A DNA stretch of 64,000 nucleotides from UBA2136 sp963974105. GTDB lineage: Bacteria > Pseudomonadota > Alphaproteobacteria > UBA2136. Below, in pieces: positions 52,399 through 62,090 of this stretch; the first letter of the stretch is position 1; every line of letters begins with the position of its first letter. Where the stretch lies: NCBI GenBank assembly GCA_963974105.1, contig CAXBBG010000004.1, forward strand, positions 72,189 through 136,188, in the 5' to 3' direction. A model generated the notes under the pieces. That model was not told where the DNA came from and ran no database searches. It was given only the letters and a program-made list of their open reading frames with translations. A program made the translations under genes and the position numbers.

Positions 52399-53389
52399 AC
52401 CAACACCCCTGCCCTTTAGCTTTCAAGCTATCACATGCTTTTTTGGCAGATTCCTTATCTTTCAAACCAATAAACTGCACGCGGTAAAAACGTCCTTTAC
52501 CTTCAATATCCACCTTCTCTGTAACGTATGTTAGAGGGCTTAAAATTTCAGGGAATTTTTTAAGTAAAATTTTTGAACCTGTGTCTGCATTTTCTAAGCT
52601 TTTATACGAAGCCAATTGCACACCCCAAGCACCACCTGTATAAAGCTTTTCCTTCGCGATAACTTCAATACCTTTTGGCAGCTCAACAACTTTTGAGTTA
52701 GCTGCTTCTGACTTAGCAGTAGTTTTTGGCATCGCAACAGTTTGATTCGCTAAGTTCTCTTTTGGGGTCGATTTTTCCGTTTTTATACCGCCCTTTTCCG
52801 CTTCAATGCTCTCCTTATTCGCAAATGGTTCCGCTGATTTCTCTTTATTTATAACCATTTTTTGTACAGGAATAACTGAAACAACTTCACTTTTAGTAAT
52901 GTTAGAATTCACATTTTCGGAGTCCGTTGCAGACGTATTTTCAGGTTTATAACCTTGAATCAACATCGCAATATCTGCACTTTTCGGTTGCATTTTCGCC
53001 GCCGCTTCCGCCGCCGCCACCGCCGCAGGGTCCGCTGATAATGCAGTTACTTTTGGCAGTACTTTATTACAAACCATATCGCCTTCATCGCTTTCACAAA
53101 GAGTTTCCCCTTCCACGCCTTCTTCTGAAGAACTATCTAATAAATCAAATACTTGCTTATCTCTATTTTCAACTTCCATACCGCCTGGATCTGCGGCACG
53201 TACTTTAACAGGCCCACTTAAAGGTAAGACCAATTCAAGGTCATCTTCGTCTTGCATTAAAGCATTTTTATTGCTTGTGGCGTACCACAGCAAAGAAATA
53301 AATGCGCCGAATACAAATGCGGCTCCGACCCATTTCAACCAAGAGCGTTGGTTCGACACTGAATATGTTGAATACGTTGATTTTCTCAT
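52385..53389 (-). CDS. SPOR-domain membrane protein
   Basis: 334 residues: cytoplasmic start, one transmembrane helix near 21-38 (WVGAAFVFGAFISLLWYA), a long low-complexity periplasmic linker rich in Ala, Lys, Glu and Ser, and a C-terminal SPOR domain (about 255-334: GAWGVQLASYKSLENADTGS ... GRFYRVQFIGLKDKESAKKA). SPOR domains bind denuded septal glycan. It sits between argS and nagZ, the classic alphaproteobacterial position. Confidence 0.9.
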   Translation of the reverse strand: MRKSTYSTYSVSNQRSWLKWVGAAFVFGAFISLLWYATSNKNALMQDEDDLELVLPLSGPVKVRAADPGGMEVENRDKQVFDLLDSSSEEGVEGETLCESDEGDMVCNKVLPKVTALSADPAAVAAAEAAAKMQPKSADIAMLIQGYKPENTSATDSENVNSNITKSEVVSVIPVQKMVINKEKSAEPFANKESIEAEKGGIKTEKSTPKENLANQTVAMPKTTAKSEAANSKVVELPKGIEVIAKEKLYTGGAWGVQLASYKSLENADTGSKILLKKFPEILSPLTYVTEKVDIEGKGRFYRVQFIGLKDKESAKKACDSLKAKGQGCWYVSR

Positions 53390-53406
53390 AAATAAATTAC
53401 CTTAAA

Positions 53407-55134
53407 TTACATTTGTTCCAATGGAGTTACACCTAAAACGTCAAGTGATGCTTTAAGTGTAATTTGTGCAGCTTTCACCAACTCTAGTCGTGCATGTGTT
53501 AATGCCACGTCTTCTGGGAGTAAAAATTTCTCCGCATTATACAAGCTATGAAAACTACTTGCTAACTCATGTGCATAAAATGCGATGCGGTGCGGTTCTA
53601 AACTTTGTGCAGACTTTTCCACAATCAATGGGAATAAGCACATTTGCTTAATAAGTTTCAACTCTTCTGGCTGATCTAACAGCTGTAAGTTTACATCACC
53701 TGCCACGTCTGCAATACCAAGTTCTTTTTGTTGGCGGAATATTGAACAGATACGTGCATGTGCATATTGAACATAAAAAACAGGGTTTTCATTGTTTTTT
53801 TCAACAGCCTTTGCAAGGTCAAACGTAAATTGAGAGTCATGCTTACGGAAAAGATATAAGAAACGGAACGCGTCTGCCCCTACTTCTTTGACAACATCAG
53901 AGACCTCAATGATATTACCAGCACGTTTAGAAAGCTTAACTTCCTTACCATTTTTTTCGAGTTTCACCATTTGCATAAGCTGAATATGAATAGCGTCCTT
54001 CTTACCCGTTAAAGCACCGACTGCAGCTTTTAAACGCTTCACAGCGCCAGCATGGTCTGCGCCCCAAACGTTAATCAATTTCGTAAAACCGCGTTCCAAT
54101 TTATTATTGTGATAAGCGACATCTGCCCCAAAATACGTTGGCTCACCATTCTTTTTGTAAACAGGACGATCGCAGTCATCACCAAATTGTTCTGCCTTAA
54201 AGAGCGTCATTTCTTCTGGCTCATAATCTTCAATAATTTTACCTTTTGGTGGCGCTAAAACACCTTCGTAGATATAACCCTTTTCACGCAATTTATCGAT
54301 AGCGACTTTCATTTCACCACGCTCGTGCATATCAAACTCACTAAAGTAATTATCAAATTTAATACCCATGTCATTCACAACAGCATCGTTCACCATAGCC
54401 ATACATTGCTCAACACAGAACCCACGCAGCGCAACAAAAACTTCTTCGTCGTCTGTCACGTTTAACCATTTGTCGCCGTCACGTTCTTTAAGTGTTTTCG
54501 CGATATCCTTTACATAGTCACCTGGGTAACACCCTTCAGGAAGGATGGCGTCCTTGCCGTAACTTTGTAAATAACGTGTGTGAACAGATTTGGCGATAAC
54601 ACGCATTTGACCACCAGCGTCATTCATTAAATACTCACGATAAACATCATAACCAGCCTTGTCTAAAAGACGGCAAAGTGCGTCGCCATAAACGGCCCCA
54701 CGCCCATGCCCTGCATGGAGCGGCCCTGTTGGGTTAACACTTACAAATTCAACCATAACTTTTTCGTGTGCACCAACCTCACTTGAACCATAACTTAAAC
54801 CTTGCTCTAAAATGGCTTTAATTTGCTCATGGAAGCATTCATTTTTCATTTTAAAGTTAATGAATCCTGGACCTGCAACATCTACCGTTTCAATACCAGC
54901 TTGACCTGCCAATTTTTCAGCAAGCTTTGTGGCAATGTCCCTTGGATTTTTTTTAGCAGGTTTTGCTAACACCATTGCTGCGTTTGTAGCAAAGTCACCA
55001 TGGCTCATGTCTTTAGGCTGTTCTACAGTAACATTGCTTGTTACTAGATCTTCTGGCAAAAAGCCTTCTGCTTTAAGTTCCTTTAAAGCTACTTCTACAG
55101 CTTTTCTTAAATTTGTGTAAATATCTGTCTTCAT
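53407..55134 (-). CDS. argS: Arginyl-tRNA synthetase
   Basis: 575 residues. Class I signature HAGH in NPTGPLHAGHGRGAVYGD near 134-151, KLSKRAG (KMSKS equivalent) near 405-411, N-terminal Add-1 domain and C-terminal DALR domain (LYNAEKFLL to the end). Complete. Eighteen bases before the SPOR gene. Confidence 0.97.
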   Translation of the reverse strand: MKTDIYTNLRKAVEVALKELKAEGFLPEDLVTSNVTVEQPKDMSHGDFATNAAMVLAKPAKKNPRDIATKLAEKLAGQAGIETVDVAGPGFINFKMKNECFHEQIKAILEQGLSYGSSEVGAHEKVMVEFVSVNPTGPLHAGHGRGAVYGDALCRLLDKAGYDVYREYLMNDAGGQMRVIAKSVHTRYLQSYGKDAILPEGCYPGDYVKDIAKTLKERDGDKWLNVTDDEEVFVALRGFCVEQCMAMVNDAVVNDMGIKFDNYFSEFDMHERGEMKVAIDKLREKGYIYEGVLAPPKGKIIEDYEPEEMTLFKAEQFGDDCDRPVYKKNGEPTYFGADVAYHNNKLERGFTKLINVWGADHAGAVKRLKAAVGALTGKKDAIHIQLMQMVKLEKNGKEVKLSKRAGNIIEVSDVVKEVGADAFRFLYLFRKHDSQFTFDLAKAVEKNNENPVFYVQYAHARICSIFRQQKELGIADVAGDVNLQLLDQPEELKLIKQMCLFPLIVEKSAQSLEPHRIAFYAHELASSFHSLYNAEKFLLPEDVALTHARLELVKAAQITLKASLDVLGVTPLEQM

Positions 55135-55181
55135 TTTATTCTGTTATCTTCTATTTTCTATTTTTATAATGTCTTTAATGG

Positions 55182-56351
55182 CTATCTAATACCGAATAGA
55201 CGGGCGTGCTCTTGCACACAACTTCTATCTGTTAAACTACTAATATAATCAGCTACAACCTTAGCCTTCGCCATTTTATCGTTTTTATCTTTCGGTAAAA
55301 ATTCTTGGATGTGGGCTGGCAACATACGTCGGTGCTTCATGTACACGTCAAACAGATCACCAATAATACGATGCGCACGAAAAGCACTGCGGTTCACTTT
55401 AAAGTGGCGATACATGTTCGCATGTAAGAAACTCTTTAGCTCTACCGTTTCTTTTTCCACCTTAGAGCTGAACGTAATAAGCTGCTGGCCATAAGCACGC
55501 ACATCTTCAACGCTTGTAACACCCGATTTAGAGATATTTGCTTTTGATGTAATGAGGAGATCACGCACTTGCTTAGAAATAAGCCTTCTTAACACTTCCT
55601 TTAAAACACGGTAATCATCAATCTTCGGATAAGAGGCCGTCACCTCTTCGTGCATGCGCTTAAAATGAGGCACTTTGCACATATCTTTTAGTGTAAGGTT
55701 GCCCATACCTATACCGTCATCAATATCATGATGGTTATAAGCAATATCATCTGCCATTGCTGCAACCTGCCCTTCTAAACCACAGTATGAACGTGGATCT
55801 AAGCCGTCATATAGATCTTCATCTGCATTTTTAATAGGACCGTTATGTTTAGCAATCCCTTCGCGCGATTCCCACGTGAGGTTCAAACCGTCAAAAGATG
55901 CATAACGGCGCTCAAGCTGCGCAACAACACGTAAAGTTTGGTCGTTATGACGATAACCGCCGTATGGTTCCATCGCCTTATGCAAGGCATCTTCCCCTGC
56001 GTGCCCAAATGGTGGATGCCCTAGGTCATGCGCCAAAGCAATACACTCACCTAAGTCCTCATCTAAATTAAGGTAACGGCAAATGTCACGCGTGATTTGA
56101 GCCACCTCAAGAGAGTGCGTTAAGCGCGTACGAAAATGGTCACCTGCGTTTTGGTTTGCGTAAACTTGTGTTTTATACTGCAAACGTCTAAACGCTTCGG
56201 AATGAATAATGCGGTCACGGTCACGCTGGAACGGGGTACGGTCAAAAGCCTCTGGCTCTTGGTAAATGCGCCCCTTAGATTGACGCCAATCAGTTGCGTA
56301 TGGCGCAAGTGTGCGGTCATTAAAATGCGTAATTTTTTCCGGTTTAGCCAT
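55182..56351 (-). CDS. dgt: dGTP triphosphohydrolase-like protein (HD domain)
   Basis: 389 residues. The HD metal site is spread over FRTRLTHSLEVAQITRDICRY near 72-92 and IALAHDLGHPPFGHAGEDAL near 104-123, with DDIAYNHHDIDDG near 203. It cleaves dGTP or dNTPs to nucleoside and triphosphate and thereby tunes dNTP pools. Length fits the shorter alphaproteobacterial type. 47 bases before argS, divergent from erpA. Confidence 0.94.
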   Translation of the reverse strand: MAKPEKITHFNDRTLAPYATDWRQSKGRIYQEPEAFDRTPFQRDRDRIIHSEAFRRLQYKTQVYANQNAGDHFRTRLTHSLEVAQITRDICRYLNLDEDLGECIALAHDLGHPPFGHAGEDALHKAMEPYGGYRHNDQTLRVVAQLERRYASFDGLNLTWESREGIAKHNGPIKNADEDLYDGLDPRSYCGLEGQVAAMADDIAYNHHDIDDGIGMGNLTLKDMCKVPHFKRMHEEVTASYPKIDDYRVLKEVLRRLISKQVRDLLITSKANISKSGVTSVEDVRAYGQQLITFSSKVEKETVELKSFLHANMYRHFKVNRSAFRAHRIIGDLFDVYMKHRRMLPAHIQEFLPKDKNDKMAKAKVVADYISSLTDRSCVQEHARLFGIR

Positions 56352-56515
56352 TAAAGATTCCTTACTTCTTAAATTGGTACCCTTCTTTATAGCCCATAGC
56401 GTGATAAATTTAAACCCTTCATAACAATAAAACGCTAAAAAAACATAGCATGTTGCTTGCTTCCCTCACATAAGACAGCTATAACTAAATAAGATGAAAT
56501 TTATATAAAGCTAAA

Positions 56516-56917
56516 ATGATGGTAAAAATCACCTTTGACCTTGAAGATGAACCGCAACCTACAAAAGAAAAAGAAAGCCTAAAACCGCTAACTCTTTCTG
56601 AAAATGCGGCTAAACGTATCAAAACTATTATCGCCAAAAAAGGTGAGGAAAACCTTTGCCTACGCCTCAGCGTTCAAGGTGGCGGATGTAGTGGATATTC
56701 CTACAGCTTTAAATTAACAGACGACAAATCTCCATCTGATATTTCAATTAAAAATGAAAAGATTGATGGTGCAGAAGTGATTATTGACATGATGAGCTTT
56801 ACCTACCTTAAAGGCTCGACCATTGACTTTGAAGAAAGCTTAGAAGCAAGCCAATTTGTTGTTAACAATCCAAATGCAACATCAAGCTGTGGCTGCGGCA
56901 GTAGTTTTAGTCTATAA
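56516..56917 (+). CDS. erpA: A-type iron-sulfur carrier (ErpA/IscA family)
   Basis: 133 residues. The three cluster-binding cysteines are in GGGCSGYSYSF near 60 and SSCGCGSSF at 126-134. The core is preceded by about 25 extra charged residues (DLEDEPQPTKEKESLK). It inserts Fe-S clusters into target proteins. Two ATG codons in tandem at 56516 and 56519 leave the exact start open. Divergent from dgt, the common alphaproteobacterial arrangement. Confidence 0.92.
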   Translation: MMVKITFDLEDEPQPTKEKESLKPLTLSENAAKRIKTIIAKKGEENLCLRLSVQGGGCSGYSYSFKLTDDKSPSDISIKNEKIDGAEVIIDMMSFTYLKGSTIDFEESLEASQFVVNNPNATSSCGCGSSFSL

Positions 56918-57047
56918 GTGAGAAATACAACAGTATCATACTACAATTCACATAAACTCAAACGGCCAAGTCATTTTTACGTGCAAAGCACACGCAAACC
57001 TATATAAAATATACATATAATACAAAAACAATAAAAGACACATCAAT

Positions 57048-58058
57048 ATGGCCACTCTAAAACAAATGCAAGCGCGTAAAAACATGTTTTGCTTCTTCTT
57101 ATTAGTTGCAACTATTGTCACTTGCTATTTTGCCTATACCAAAGAAGATGTTTATTTTATGGGTATTTTAGGTAGCCTGCTTTACGCTGCACCTGTAGCT
57201 CTTTATGCGCTTATTGTAGCGGTACGCATACGCTGGCAAGGTAAATTTATGTTTTGGCCATTGGTTAAATTTTCCATTTTAGTAATTGCTCCTCTGGTTT
57301 TATACGGTCGCCTGGCAACCTCGACCCCAAATGACGATATAGCAAAAGAACATCTGCGTATCGCCACCTACAATGTTCTTTACCATCATAAAGGTAGTAT
57401 TGATAAACAAATTGAAGTTCTTGAAAAATTAGACGCTGACATTTTAAGTTTACTTGAAGTAAACGAACAATGGGAATTTCGCCTTAAAGATTATTCACAA
57501 ACATACCCCTTCACTTACAAAGTGCAAGATAAACGCGCAAACGATACTGTTGGCCTAAGTATGATACTCAGCAAATATCCCCTTAAAAAGTCTGTCCGTC
57601 ACGATGAAGGTTATATCACAGAGCACTACATTGCGTTGCCACACAAAGTTTTAAGTATCGTCCAAATACATGCACTGCCGCCACTGGGTAAAAACCTTAC
57701 TGAAAAACGCAACAAAACACTTGATATAGCTTCAAACTTAGAATTAGGCGAATACAAAATATTCTTAGGAGATTTTAATGCGGTTCATTGGCAAAAACCA
57801 ATTGAAAAAATACTTCTACAACAAGGATTACGCGTTGCCAGCAAAGGCACACCAACATGGCCCGTACCAGTACCTGCAGCGCCTATTGACCACATACTAA
57901 CAAGTTTTAACCTTAGCCCAAGTGGCAGCGGAAAAATTTGCGTGTCAGAAAGTGACCACTGTTTAATTTATGTAGATATAAATCTAAATATTCTGCCAGC
58001 GCCAATAGAAGAAAAATATCAAGAAGATACAACTTCACCATATTCAGCTTCTAGGTAA
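57048..58058 (+). CDS. Membrane-anchored endonuclease/exonuclease/phosphatase-family protein
   Basis: 336 residues: three N-terminal hydrophobic segments (about 12-30, 37-57, 68-85), then an EEP domain with LRIATYNVLYHHKG near 102, ILSLLEVNEQWEF near 136, SMILSKYPLKKS near 175, KIFLGDFNAVHW near 242-253, PIDHILTSF near 283 and SESDHCLIYVDI near 304. The Asn, Glu, Asp-Asn and Asp-His metal and catalytic residues are all present. Placed in the periplasm or outer face of the membrane, so a lipid or glycan phosphodiester is a plausible target; DNA less so. Overlaps the next gene tail to tail by 40 bases. Confidence 0.85.
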   Translation: MATLKQMQARKNMFCFFLLVATIVTCYFAYTKEDVYFMGILGSLLYAAPVALYALIVAVRIRWQGKFMFWPLVKFSILVIAPLVLYGRLATSTPNDDIAKEHLRIATYNVLYHHKGSIDKQIEVLEKLDADILSLLEVNEQWEFRLKDYSQTYPFTYKVQDKRANDTVGLSMILSKYPLKKSVRHDEGYITEHYIALPHKVLSIVQIHALPPLGKNLTEKRNKTLDIASNLELGEYKIFLGDFNAVHWQKPIEKILLQQGLRVASKGTPTWPVPVPAAPIDHILTSFNLSPSGSGKICVSESDHCLIYVDINLNILPAPIEEKYQEDTTSPYSASR

Positions 58059-58351
58059 CCCACAACAATTTTTACAGGCGTTTCTAAAACAGGGCGCTTA
58101 ATGAGCGTTGGATATTCGCATAAAATATCTACGGTCACATTTGCCTTTTGGGCATCTGTTAACCCTTTCCAAGTTGCCGACCTTCTATTGATGAGTACAT
58201 CCATACCCACAGCCTCAACCCAATCAGAAACCTTAGCTTGCGTTAAGCCATCAACTCTAAAATCATGGTAACTGTACTCTACACCTAAACCATCTAAATA
58301 TTTACGCGCCTTTTTAACGGTGTCGCAGTTTTTAATACCATATAAAACCAT
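58019..58351 (-). CDS. ArsC/Spx-family protein (YffB-like)
   Basis: 110 residues with the thioredoxin-like ArsC fold: YGIKNCDTVKKARKYL (catalytic-type Cys9), HDFRVDGLTQAKVSDWVE near 29-46, INRRSATWKGL near 54-64 and LIKRPVLET near 84-92. The RRSxxWK segment is the YffB sub-branch rather than true arsenate reductase. No ars genes nearby. It converges on the EEP gene with overlapping 3' ends. Confidence 0.88.
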   Translation of the reverse strand: MVLYGIKNCDTVKKARKYLDGLGVEYSYHDFRVDGLTQAKVSDWVEAVGMDVLINRRSATWKGLTDAQKANVTVDILCEYPTLIKRPVLETPVKIVVGYLEAEYGEVVSS

Positions 58352-58378
58352 TTTAAATTCCTTATCATCAATTTACAT

Positions 58379-58402
58379 AAAAAGCCTCCGAAGAGGCTTT
58401 TC
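58379..58402. terminator. Intrinsic terminator after the TrbC-like gene
   Basis: AAAAAGCCTC, loop CGAA, GAGGCTTTT; read on the minus strand it follows the TraU/TrbC-like pair, 22 bases after the stop. Confidence 0.85.
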
Positions 58403-58423
58403 CTATCTTTTCATGTAAAGCCG

Positions 58424-58987
58424 TTACTGGCTCCACTTTTTGTTTTTAAACATGTTATTACGTGGTTTATTATTTCTATATTTTGCATAATCACGCCAAA
58501 AATTCTTTTGCGAAACTTTACTGTCAAAAGGTTTAAATTCATAGCGGAAGATATAACCATCCGGTGTTAAATACAACAAACTTGGAAAAACATTAACATT
58601 ATATTTGCGTGCAATATTCACATCGCCTCTTTCGGCTTTATATGGACGAATAGTGCTTGCCAGTTCCTGCAATGCCTTTTGATCAGGTTTATAATTTCTA
58701 GGTGGTACACCTGTTTTATCAATATAAGCCGCTGGGTCTTTTTGATATATAGCCATTTCATTTGGTGATAAAGGCATCATATTTGTAAAAGTTCTCAGCC
58801 CTTTCTCTTGATGCAATTTAGACATAAATGCCATCTGCTCAATAGGTAAAGGATTTGCGGCCTTTAAAAAGATATATACATCACCTGAAGGAGCTGTCTC
58901 TTCTTCATGCATTTCATCAGCTGCAAATGCATTCGAAACAACCAACAACGGTAATAACAATAGCCAACTTATTTTCTTTAAACCCAT
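58424..58987 (-). CDS. Secreted thioredoxin-fold protein, TrbC-like
   Basis: 187 residues with a signal peptide to about residue 22 (SNAFA). VYIFLKAANPLPIEQMAFMSK near 37-57 and ARKYNVNVFPSLLYLTPDG near 124-142 match, in my reading, the frame of the F-type pilus-assembly protein TrbC: a thioredoxin-like domain with 'position-cis-Pro' (VFPS) but no CxxC. The basic C-terminus (NNKPRNNMFKNKKW) is unusual. It lies 27 bases after the TraU-like gene, as traU and trbC are ordered in F. The assignment is suggestive, not firm. Confidence 0.5.
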   Translation of the reverse strand: MGLKKISWLLLLPLLVVSNAFAADEMHEEETAPSGDVYIFLKAANPLPIEQMAFMSKLHQEKGLRTFTNMMPLSPNEMAIYQKDPAAYIDKTGVPPRNYKPDQKALQELASTIRPYKAERGDVNIARKYNVNVFPSLLYLTPDGYIFRYEFKPFDSKVSQKNFWRDYAKYRNNKPRNNMFKNKKWSQ

Positions 58988-59014
58988 AATCGTACCTTTT
59001 TATATTTTTAAATT

Positions 59015-60556
59015 TTATTTATGATCAGAGATCTCTGTAATTTTCCATTCTTCCACTTCAATATTCCATATTGCTTGTAGAACGCCACCGCCACCCCAAG
59101 GGTAAGTTTCGCCTGGATTGTAGCCAGATATAGGACAACAAACTCGTGCACAACAACTTGTTTCACGCCATAAAGTCATCAACATACCACCAGCTTTAGT
59201 TTCCTCACCAAAGTATCCCTTTTCCCATGTTTCAGGAGTTTCACCTACTTTATAGCGATCGGTTTGGAATGGATAGTCAATACTAAAGTCTGTATTTTCG
59301 TAGCCAACACCGTAGTGCGACGTACCACGTGCTATCTTTAATACATCCAGCGTATCCGCACTATCTTCAAGAACCTTGTCATACGCACGCCATGCTAGCT
59401 GAACAGATTTTTTAAGAGGATAGCGTTCATCCATAATAGCGGTTTGACCATTACGTGGGAACAAAGCCCCCCAATCTCCGATACATATATTAGTACCGTC
59501 TTCAGCTTCACCTGCATCACATTTATTCATGTACAGACCAATAATAACTTCGCCAGTACCTGGAACCACTTTCATCGGTACAATAAGTTTTCCATTTGGC
59601 GCATCTGACGGCGTTGAAACATATGGCAGCACATATTTATATGCATCAACCCTGTCCTGCTCAAACCCGTCTTTGCTTTCACCAGAAGGCGTTATACCAT
59701 TAGGCAATGCATATGGATCCCAAAAAGGTTTATTTTGAGGAAATTCTGACATGTATAATGTCGTCATTGGGTGGCTTGGTGTAATCGTCAAAGGTTGATT
59801 TCCTTCAAACCATTCATCGTTCCAATTCTGCAAGTCAATCAAAGAGTTTGGAATTTCTTGGAAAAGTTTTATAGATGGTAAAGGCACCTTAAACACCTGA
59901 ACATATTCAAATTTATCCCATTTCTGAGCCAAATCACATGTCATCGTATGACTGGCCATTAAGCTTAAGTCTGAGGTATACCGTGCTAACGGGCTAATAC
60001 CATAAACATGAGCACTTGGCACAGGGTCTTCGCCGCCTACATCCCAACCTTTTATATTTTCAGGTATATTGCGCAGTAATTTAATATTAGGGTCAATAAA
60101 ACTTGTCGCTGCACGAGGCGCTATCTCCACATGAACAGTCGGCTCTTTATATGTAATTTTGGTCTCACAAGCAGGTAATGGATAAGGCACAGGGTAACAA
60201 TGCGAAATGAATAAGCAAGAATGCCACTTCCAATACCAGCATGACCCCTTATCATCAAAGCCTCCGCCACACTGATAAGGCCAAACCAGAGCTTCAGCTT
60301 TAAAATCATCATGATCCATTGTAATTCTATCTAGGCTAAATTCAGGAATAGCAGATTCGTCAAAATCCCACGCCGATTGAGTTTTGCCGTAATCTAATTC
60401 ACCTGTGCGCTTTTCAATATCAGCATTCACAGGTGTATTATATGTATATTCTTCCATTGTTTTAGGAATTGTAATTCCCGCAAATGACGCAGACGACAAG
60501 AATAATGACAAAGCAATAGCAAGTACCAGCGACCTGAAGATTGACAACCTATTCAT
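59015..60556 (-). CDS. Secreted cysteine-rich protein, TraU-like
   Basis: 513 residues, signal peptide to about residue 26 (SASFA). Twelve cysteines, clustered at 96, 106, 114, 120 and 130 (CWYWKWHSCLFISHCYPVPY) and at 468-474 (SCCARVCCP), imply a disulfide-bonded periplasmic protein. DWGALFPRNGQTAIMD at 361-376 followed by SVQLAWRAYDKVL recalls the late block of TraU and the related integrative-element proteins, where W-G-x-L/V-Y/F-P-R-x-G is followed by a helix of AxxAxRAxD type. No other conjugation gene is in the window. Could instead be a related envelope protein of unknown role. Confidence 0.5.
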   Translation of the reverse strand: MNRLSIFRSLVLAIALSLFLSSASFAGITIPKTMEEYTYNTPVNADIEKRTGELDYGKTQSAWDFDESAIPEFSLDRITMDHDDFKAEALVWPYQCGGGFDDKGSCWYWKWHSCLFISHCYPVPYPLPACETKITYKEPTVHVEIAPRAATSFIDPNIKLLRNIPENIKGWDVGGEDPVPSAHVYGISPLARYTSDLSLMASHTMTCDLAQKWDKFEYVQVFKVPLPSIKLFQEIPNSLIDLQNWNDEWFEGNQPLTITPSHPMTTLYMSEFPQNKPFWDPYALPNGITPSGESKDGFEQDRVDAYKYVLPYVSTPSDAPNGKLIVPMKVVPGTGEVIIGLYMNKCDAGEAEDGTNICIGDWGALFPRNGQTAIMDERYPLKKSVQLAWRAYDKVLEDSADTLDVLKIARGTSHYGVGYENTDFSIDYPFQTDRYKVGETPETWEKGYFGEETKAGGMLMTLWRETSCCARVCCPISGYNPGETYPWGGGGVLQAIWNIEVEEWKITEISDHK

Positions 60557-60728
60557 AACAAACCCTTTTGTAATAAAAACTTAGCAAACCCTAAAATGCT
60601 AAAATCATGTATTTTATTATAGGTATTACATTAACTTTATACAAGTTCGAATTGTTAAAAACAAATCGCCACAAAAGATTTTTTGCTACATAATTCTACA
60701 TAAATCATAAAAAAATATTGAATATAAA

Positions 60729-60757
60729 TTGTAAAGAGCCCCTAGCGAGGCTATAAT
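60729..60757 (+). promoter_or_regulatory. Predicted sigma70 promoter of gltA
   Basis: TTGTAA (60729-60734), 17-base spacer, perfect TATAAT (60752-60757). The start would be near 60764, which excludes the in-frame ATG at 60763 and supports translation from 60796. The spacer carries an imperfect inverted repeat AGCC..GGCT. Confidence 0.65.
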
Positions 60758-60795
60758 AACATATGAAAATTAACAGGTTTCGGGAGAACGCCCTC

Positions 60796-62076
60796 ATGTC
60801 AACAATGACACAAGAAAAAAAACAAGCTCAACAAACAATCACACTTAATAAATACAGTGGTTCTATTGGACCAGACGTATTAGACGTTACAAGCCTCTAT
60901 AAAGACACGGGGTGTTTTACATACGACCCAGGCTTTATGTCTACAGCCGCATGCTCTTCATCTATTACATATATTGACGGGGACGCAGGTATTTTACTTT
61001 ACCGTGGTTACCCTATCGAACAACTTGCTGAAAAATCAAGCTACCTGGAAGTCTGTTATCTTCTTTTAAACGGCGAATTACCAAGCAAAAAAGAACTCGC
61101 AGAGTTCACTAAAAACATTAGCGATCACACAATGGTAAATGACCAGCTTAATAGTTTCTTTAAAGGCTTTAGACGCGATGCACACCCTATGTCAATTTTA
61201 GTTGGTGTGGTTGGTGCGCTGAGCTCGTTTTATCATGACAGCTTAGACCCTTCAAACCCTAAACACCGTGAAATTTGTGCGCACCGTCTCATTGCTAAGC
61301 TGCCAACACTTGCTGCAATGGCTTATAAATACAACTCTGGACAACCTTTTATTTATCCAAAAAACAGTTATAATTATGCAGAAAACTTCCTACACATGAT
61401 GTTTTCAACACCTGCAGGTGATTATAAAATTCAGCCTGCTGTTGCAAATGCAATGGATCTTATTTTTACGCTTCATGCTGACCACGAGCAAAATGCATCA
61501 ACGTCTACTGTGCGCTTAGCAGGTAGTTCTGGCGCAAATCCATTCGCTTGTATTTCAGCTGGTATTGCATGCCTATGGGGCCCTGCGCACGGTGGAGCAA
61601 ACGAAGCTGTATTAAAAATGCTTGAAGAAATTGGCTCTGTTGATAACATTCCTGAATACATGGAGAAAGTAAAAGACAAAGAAAATGCAACAAGACTTAT
61701 GGGCTTTGGTCACCGCGTTTACAAAAACTTTGACCCACGTGCCAAACTTATGAAAAAAGCCTGCGACGAAGTTTTAGGCGCTCTTGGCGTACAAGACCCA
61801 ATGCTTGATATTGCAATGGAGTTAGAACGTATTGCACTTGAAGACCCATACTTTGTAGAACGTAACCTTTACCCGAATGTTGACTTCTATTCTGGTATTA
61901 TTTTACGCGCTATCGGCATTCCAACTTCCATGTTCACGGCCATCTTCGCCCTTTCACGTACAGTCGGCTGGTACAGCCATTGGAAAGAAATGGTTGAAGA
62001 CCCTAAAATGAAAATTGGGCGTCCTCGTCAACTTTATACAGGTCATGCAAAGCGTGACTACGTGGCTACAAAATAA
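60796..62076 (+). CDS. gltA: Citrate synthase
   Basis: 426 residues from ATG 60796, with GGGAGAA upstream and the same length as type II citrate synthases; the longer frame from 60763 begins at the predicted transcription start. Catalytic His in SILVGVVGALSSFYHD is preceded by the HPM segment; HADHEQNAST near 230 (His), MGFGHRVYKNFDPRA near 309-323 (His) and the later DPxxxIGRPRQLYTG block are in place. It condenses acetyl-CoA and oxaloacetate. Confidence 0.98.
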   Translation: MSTMTQEKKQAQQTITLNKYSGSIGPDVLDVTSLYKDTGCFTYDPGFMSTAACSSSITYIDGDAGILLYRGYPIEQLAEKSSYLEVCYLLLNGELPSKKELAEFTKNISDHTMVNDQLNSFFKGFRRDAHPMSILVGVVGALSSFYHDSLDPSNPKHREICAHRLIAKLPTLAAMAYKYNSGQPFIYPKNSYNYAENFLHMMFSTPAGDYKIQPAVANAMDLIFTLHADHEQNASTSTVRLAGSSGANPFACISAGIACLWGPAHGGANEAVLKMLEEIGSVDNIPEYMEKVKDKENATRLMGFGHRVYKNFDPRAKLMKKACDEVLGALGVQDPMLDIAMELERIALEDPYFVERNLYPNVDFYSGIILRAIGIPTSMFTAIFALSRTVGWYSHWKEMVEDPKMKIGRPRQLYTGHAKRDYVATK

Positions 62077-62090
62077 ATAGAGTCACCATA

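Noticed and set aside
60763..60795. Longer citrate synthase starting at 60763
   Set aside because: That ATG coincides with the predicted transcription start; from 60796 the length equals the family.
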